Origin: Nitrospirota bacterium
Lineage (GTDB): Bacteria; Nitrospirota; 9FT-COMBO-42-15; HDB-SIOI813
DNA length: 64,000 bases
Direction of reading: 5' to 3'
Assembly: GCA_020851375.1 (NCBI GenBank)
Contig: JADZCV010000010.1
Location: 20,814-84,813 of the forward strand
A program made the position numbers and the translations under genes. Numbering within the stretch: position 1 is the stretch's first letter; each line of letters begins with the position of its first letter. Under the pieces are notes generated by a model, which saw only the letters and a list, made by a program, of their open reading frames with translations, made no database searches and was not told the DNA's origin. Of the stretch, positions 62,366 through 64,000 are shown one piece after another.

Positions 62366-63529
62366 ATGCTTGAATCCATACCACACGGCGGTAAACTGAT
62401 CAACCGCATTCTAAGAGGCAAAGACAGGGAAATGGCGGAACTGAAAGCAAAGGAACTCAGAAAGATCCCTCTTACGTCAAGAGAGATTTCAGATCTTGAA
62501 ATGATAGCAACGGGGGCCATGAGTCCGCTTGAGGGATTCATGTGCAAGGATGACTATCACTCGGTCGTTGATACAATGCGGCTGACAAACGGCCTTCCCT
62601 GGTCCCTGCCTGTCACACTTGCTGTTTCGCAGGAGACAGCAGACGCCCTCTCGCTTAAAGAAGATGTGGCTTTAGTGGACGGACACGGTCACGCACTTGC
62701 CATCCTGACAGTAGAAGATATCTTTAATCATGACAAGGAAAAAGAGGCCATCGAGGTCTATAAGACCGACAGCGTGGAACATCCTGGCGTCAAGTATGTA
62801 TATGAAGCCGGACCGGTCCTTGTTGGAGGAAAGATCGCCCTGTTTCAGAGACCAAGGCACGAAGACTTCCTGCAGTATCGCCTTGATCCTGAAGACACCA
62901 GAAAAAAATTCCAGGAAAAGGGATGGAAACGGGTCGTCGGCTTCCAGACGAGGAACCCCATACACCGCGCTCATGAGTACATCCAGAAGTCAGCTCTTGA
63001 AATTGTTGACGGGCTGATGGTTCATCCCCTCGTCGGGGCCACCAAGGGAGATGATGTCCCGGCTTCTGTACGTATGCTTTGTTACGAGGCCCTGTTTCAG
63101 AACTACTATCCCAAGGACAGGACTATGCTTGCCGTATTTCCAGCTGCAATGCGCTATGCAGGACCAAGAGAGGCAATATTCCATGCACTATGCCGGAAGA
63201 ACTACGGGTGCACTCACTTTATAGTCGGGAGAGACCATGCAGGTGTCGGAAACTATTATGGCACTTTTGATGCTCACTATATATTCGATGAGTTCGAGCC
63301 TGGTGAACTGGGAATAACTCCCCTGCGGTTTGACCACACATTCTATTGCAAACGCTGCACAAGTATGGCATCATACAAAACCTGTCCGCATGACTCAGGC
63401 GACCATGTTACACTCTCCGGGACAAAGGTTCGCGAAATGCTGAGAAACGGCATCAAACCGCCTGCAGAGTTTTCAAGGCCTGAAGTTGCGAGCATCCTGA
63501 TTGAGGCCATGTCGGCCAGGAAAGAGTAG
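62366..63529 (+). CDS. sat: Sulfate adenylyltransferase (ATP sulfurylase)
   Basis: Sat makes APS from sulfate and ATP, the substrate of the upstream AprBA. At 387 residues it has the PUA-like N-terminus and the catalytic [10 protein letters not shown] at 194-203. [12 protein letters not shown] also lies in the active site, and a Cys/His set ([16 protein letters not shown]) resembles the zinc site of the homo-oligomeric Sat of sulfate reducers and sulfur oxidisers. This is not the CysDN type. ACAAGGAGGA is followed by ACATA and the ATG. It is the last gene in the window. Confidence 0.96.
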   Translation: MLESIPHGGKLINRILRGKDREMAELKAKELRKIPLTSREISDLEMIATGAMSPLEGFMCKDDYHSVVDTMRLTNGLPWSLPVTLAVSQETADALSLKEDVALVDGHGHALAILTVEDIFNHDKEKEAIEVYKTDSVEHPGVKYVYEAGPVLVGGKIALFQRPRHEDFLQYRLDPEDTRKKFQEKGWKRVVGFQTRNPIHRAHEYIQKSALEIVDGLMVHPLVGATKGDDVPASVRMLCYEALFQNYYPKDRTMLAVFPAAMRYAGPREAIFHALCRKNYGCTHFIVGRDHAGVGNYYGTFDAHYIFDEFEPGELGITPLRFDHTFYCKRCTSMASYKTCPHDSGDHVTLSGTKVREMLRNGIKPPAEFSRPEVASILIEAMSARKE

Positions 63530-63539
63530 GCTTGAAGCT

Positions 63540-64000
63540 ACATAAGGGAGAATTTTGAGGTGAACATGAGCCCTTCGACAAGCTCAGGCTCACAAAGGCA
63601 GATGAAAATCCCCCTTAGTCCCCCTTTTCCAAAGGGGGAAATTAGTTCCCCCCTTTGGAAAAGGGGGGAGAGGGGGGATTTGAACGGAGAATTTCAGGTG
63701 AACTGTCATGAGCCCTTCGACTGTTCGGCACGCTCACAGCTCAGGCTCACCAGGGTTCATGAAAACGTCATTCCCGCGTAAGCGGGAATCCAGACCGAGG
63801 CCAGATTCTGGATTCCCACTTACGTGGGAATGACGGGTGAAAAAAAATCCTGCGGGTACGGGTTCCGTGGGAATGACGGGTATTTAGGAGTATTTTCGGG
63901 TGAACTGTCATGAGCCCTTCGACTGTTCGGCACGCTCACAGCTCAGGCTCACCAGGGTTCATGAAAACGTCATTCCCGCGTAAGCGGGAATCCAGACCGA
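63540..64000 (+). repeat. Composite intergenic repeat running off the window end
   Basis: This 470-base stretch holds no convincing gene. There is AATTTTGAGGTGAACATGAG with a short GAGCC stem, CCCCCTTT palindromes (about 63607-63680), a complete dRS3-like unit (about 63690-63900), and the start of a second unit that continues to the last base. The first unit has the same internal change as at 50290-50340 (CTTACGTGGGAATGACGGGTGAA), so the two copies are related. The common junction GGAGTATTTTCGGGTGAAC occurs at about 63887, here inside the array and not before a gene. Confidence 0.9.

Noticed and set aside
57604..63529. A dissimilatory sulfate-reduction (respiration) operon
   Set aside because: AprA is shorter than the dissimilatory type. 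No qmo, dsrC or dsrAB gene is present, and the reductase is a single-chain NirA/Sir-like protein.
63560..63781. An open frame of 73 residues, with a near-identical frame at 50216-50464 (minus)
   Set aside because: Both are translations of the intergenic repeat (the EPFDCSARSQLRL-type reading). They share sequence only because the DNA repeats.
1..64000. tRNA or rRNA genes
   Set aside because: No cloverleaf with a GGTTCGAATCC-type arm or rRNA-like sequence was noticed in the gaps; a covariance-model scan would decide.

Overview
The window reads as chromosomal DNA of a Gram-negative, diderm, free-living bacterium with an anaerobic or sulfur-aware lifestyle. It carries an outer-membrane secretin machinery twice, outer-membrane beta-barrels, the MEP isoprenoid pathway, a full sulfate-assimilation operon, and c-di-GMP signalling proteins. 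Gene style and the intergenic repeats (ATTCCC-N8-GGGAAT hairpins and CCCCCTTT/AAAGGGGG palindromes) suggest Nitrospirota or a Desulfobacterota-like lineage. This is inference; there is no rRNA or other marker here to prove it. I saw no tRNA, rRNA, CRISPR array, transposase or phage gene.

Layout. (1) 195-3283: a small exported protein, a rhomboid protease, a lipoprotein with Ca-loop motifs, and a PorV/TraF-like outer-membrane barrel. (2) 3355-19012: a complete type II secretion operon in the order gspC-D-E-F-G-H-I-J-K, two exported proteins (one a metalloprotease with a CFI-box C-terminus, probably a secreted substrate), then gspL-M-N. A 30-bp perfect hairpin closes it. (3) 19084-23711: rtcB, archease, a radical SAM amrS-type gene, ilvE and a polyprenol/diacylglycerol-kinase-like gene. 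(4) 35435 down to 23699 on the minus strand: a second, MSHA-like pilus/pseudopilus operon (STAS, ATPase, platform, pilin, minor pilins, PilM/N/O/P-like proteins, secretin). Two of its minor pilins are unusual: one carries a six-blade NHL propeller and one an Asp-rich calcium-type insert. Neither machinery has its prepilin peptidase here. (5) 35615-44086, minus strand: a histidine-kinase-like protein without its phospho-acceptor His, then proS, ispG, rseP, dxr, cdsA and uppS. (6) 44199-57067: a degenerate HD-GYP protein, a LOG-family enzyme, glnE, a sulfur-relay cluster (DsrE2, TusA, DsrH/F/E-like), glgC, an outer-membrane protein, hflX with an apparent ATT start, and a GAF-GGDEF-HD-GYP protein. 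(7) 57142-63529: a cysteine-free Rrf2 regulator with its own operator, then aprA, aprB, a siroheme reductase fused to TusA, and sat.

How it fits together. Region 7 can take sulfate to APS (Sat), sulfite (AprBA) and sulfide (siroheme reductase). The TusA domain and the DsrE/F/H/TusA/DsrE2 genes of region 6 offer a persulfide relay. Regions 2 and 4 build two related envelope machines.

The most unusual structural feature is a set of mobile-looking intergenic repeats. Several of them end in a common junction, GGAG-N-ATTTTC-RGG-TGAA, in which the Shine-Dalgarno sequence and the start codon of the next gene both lie.
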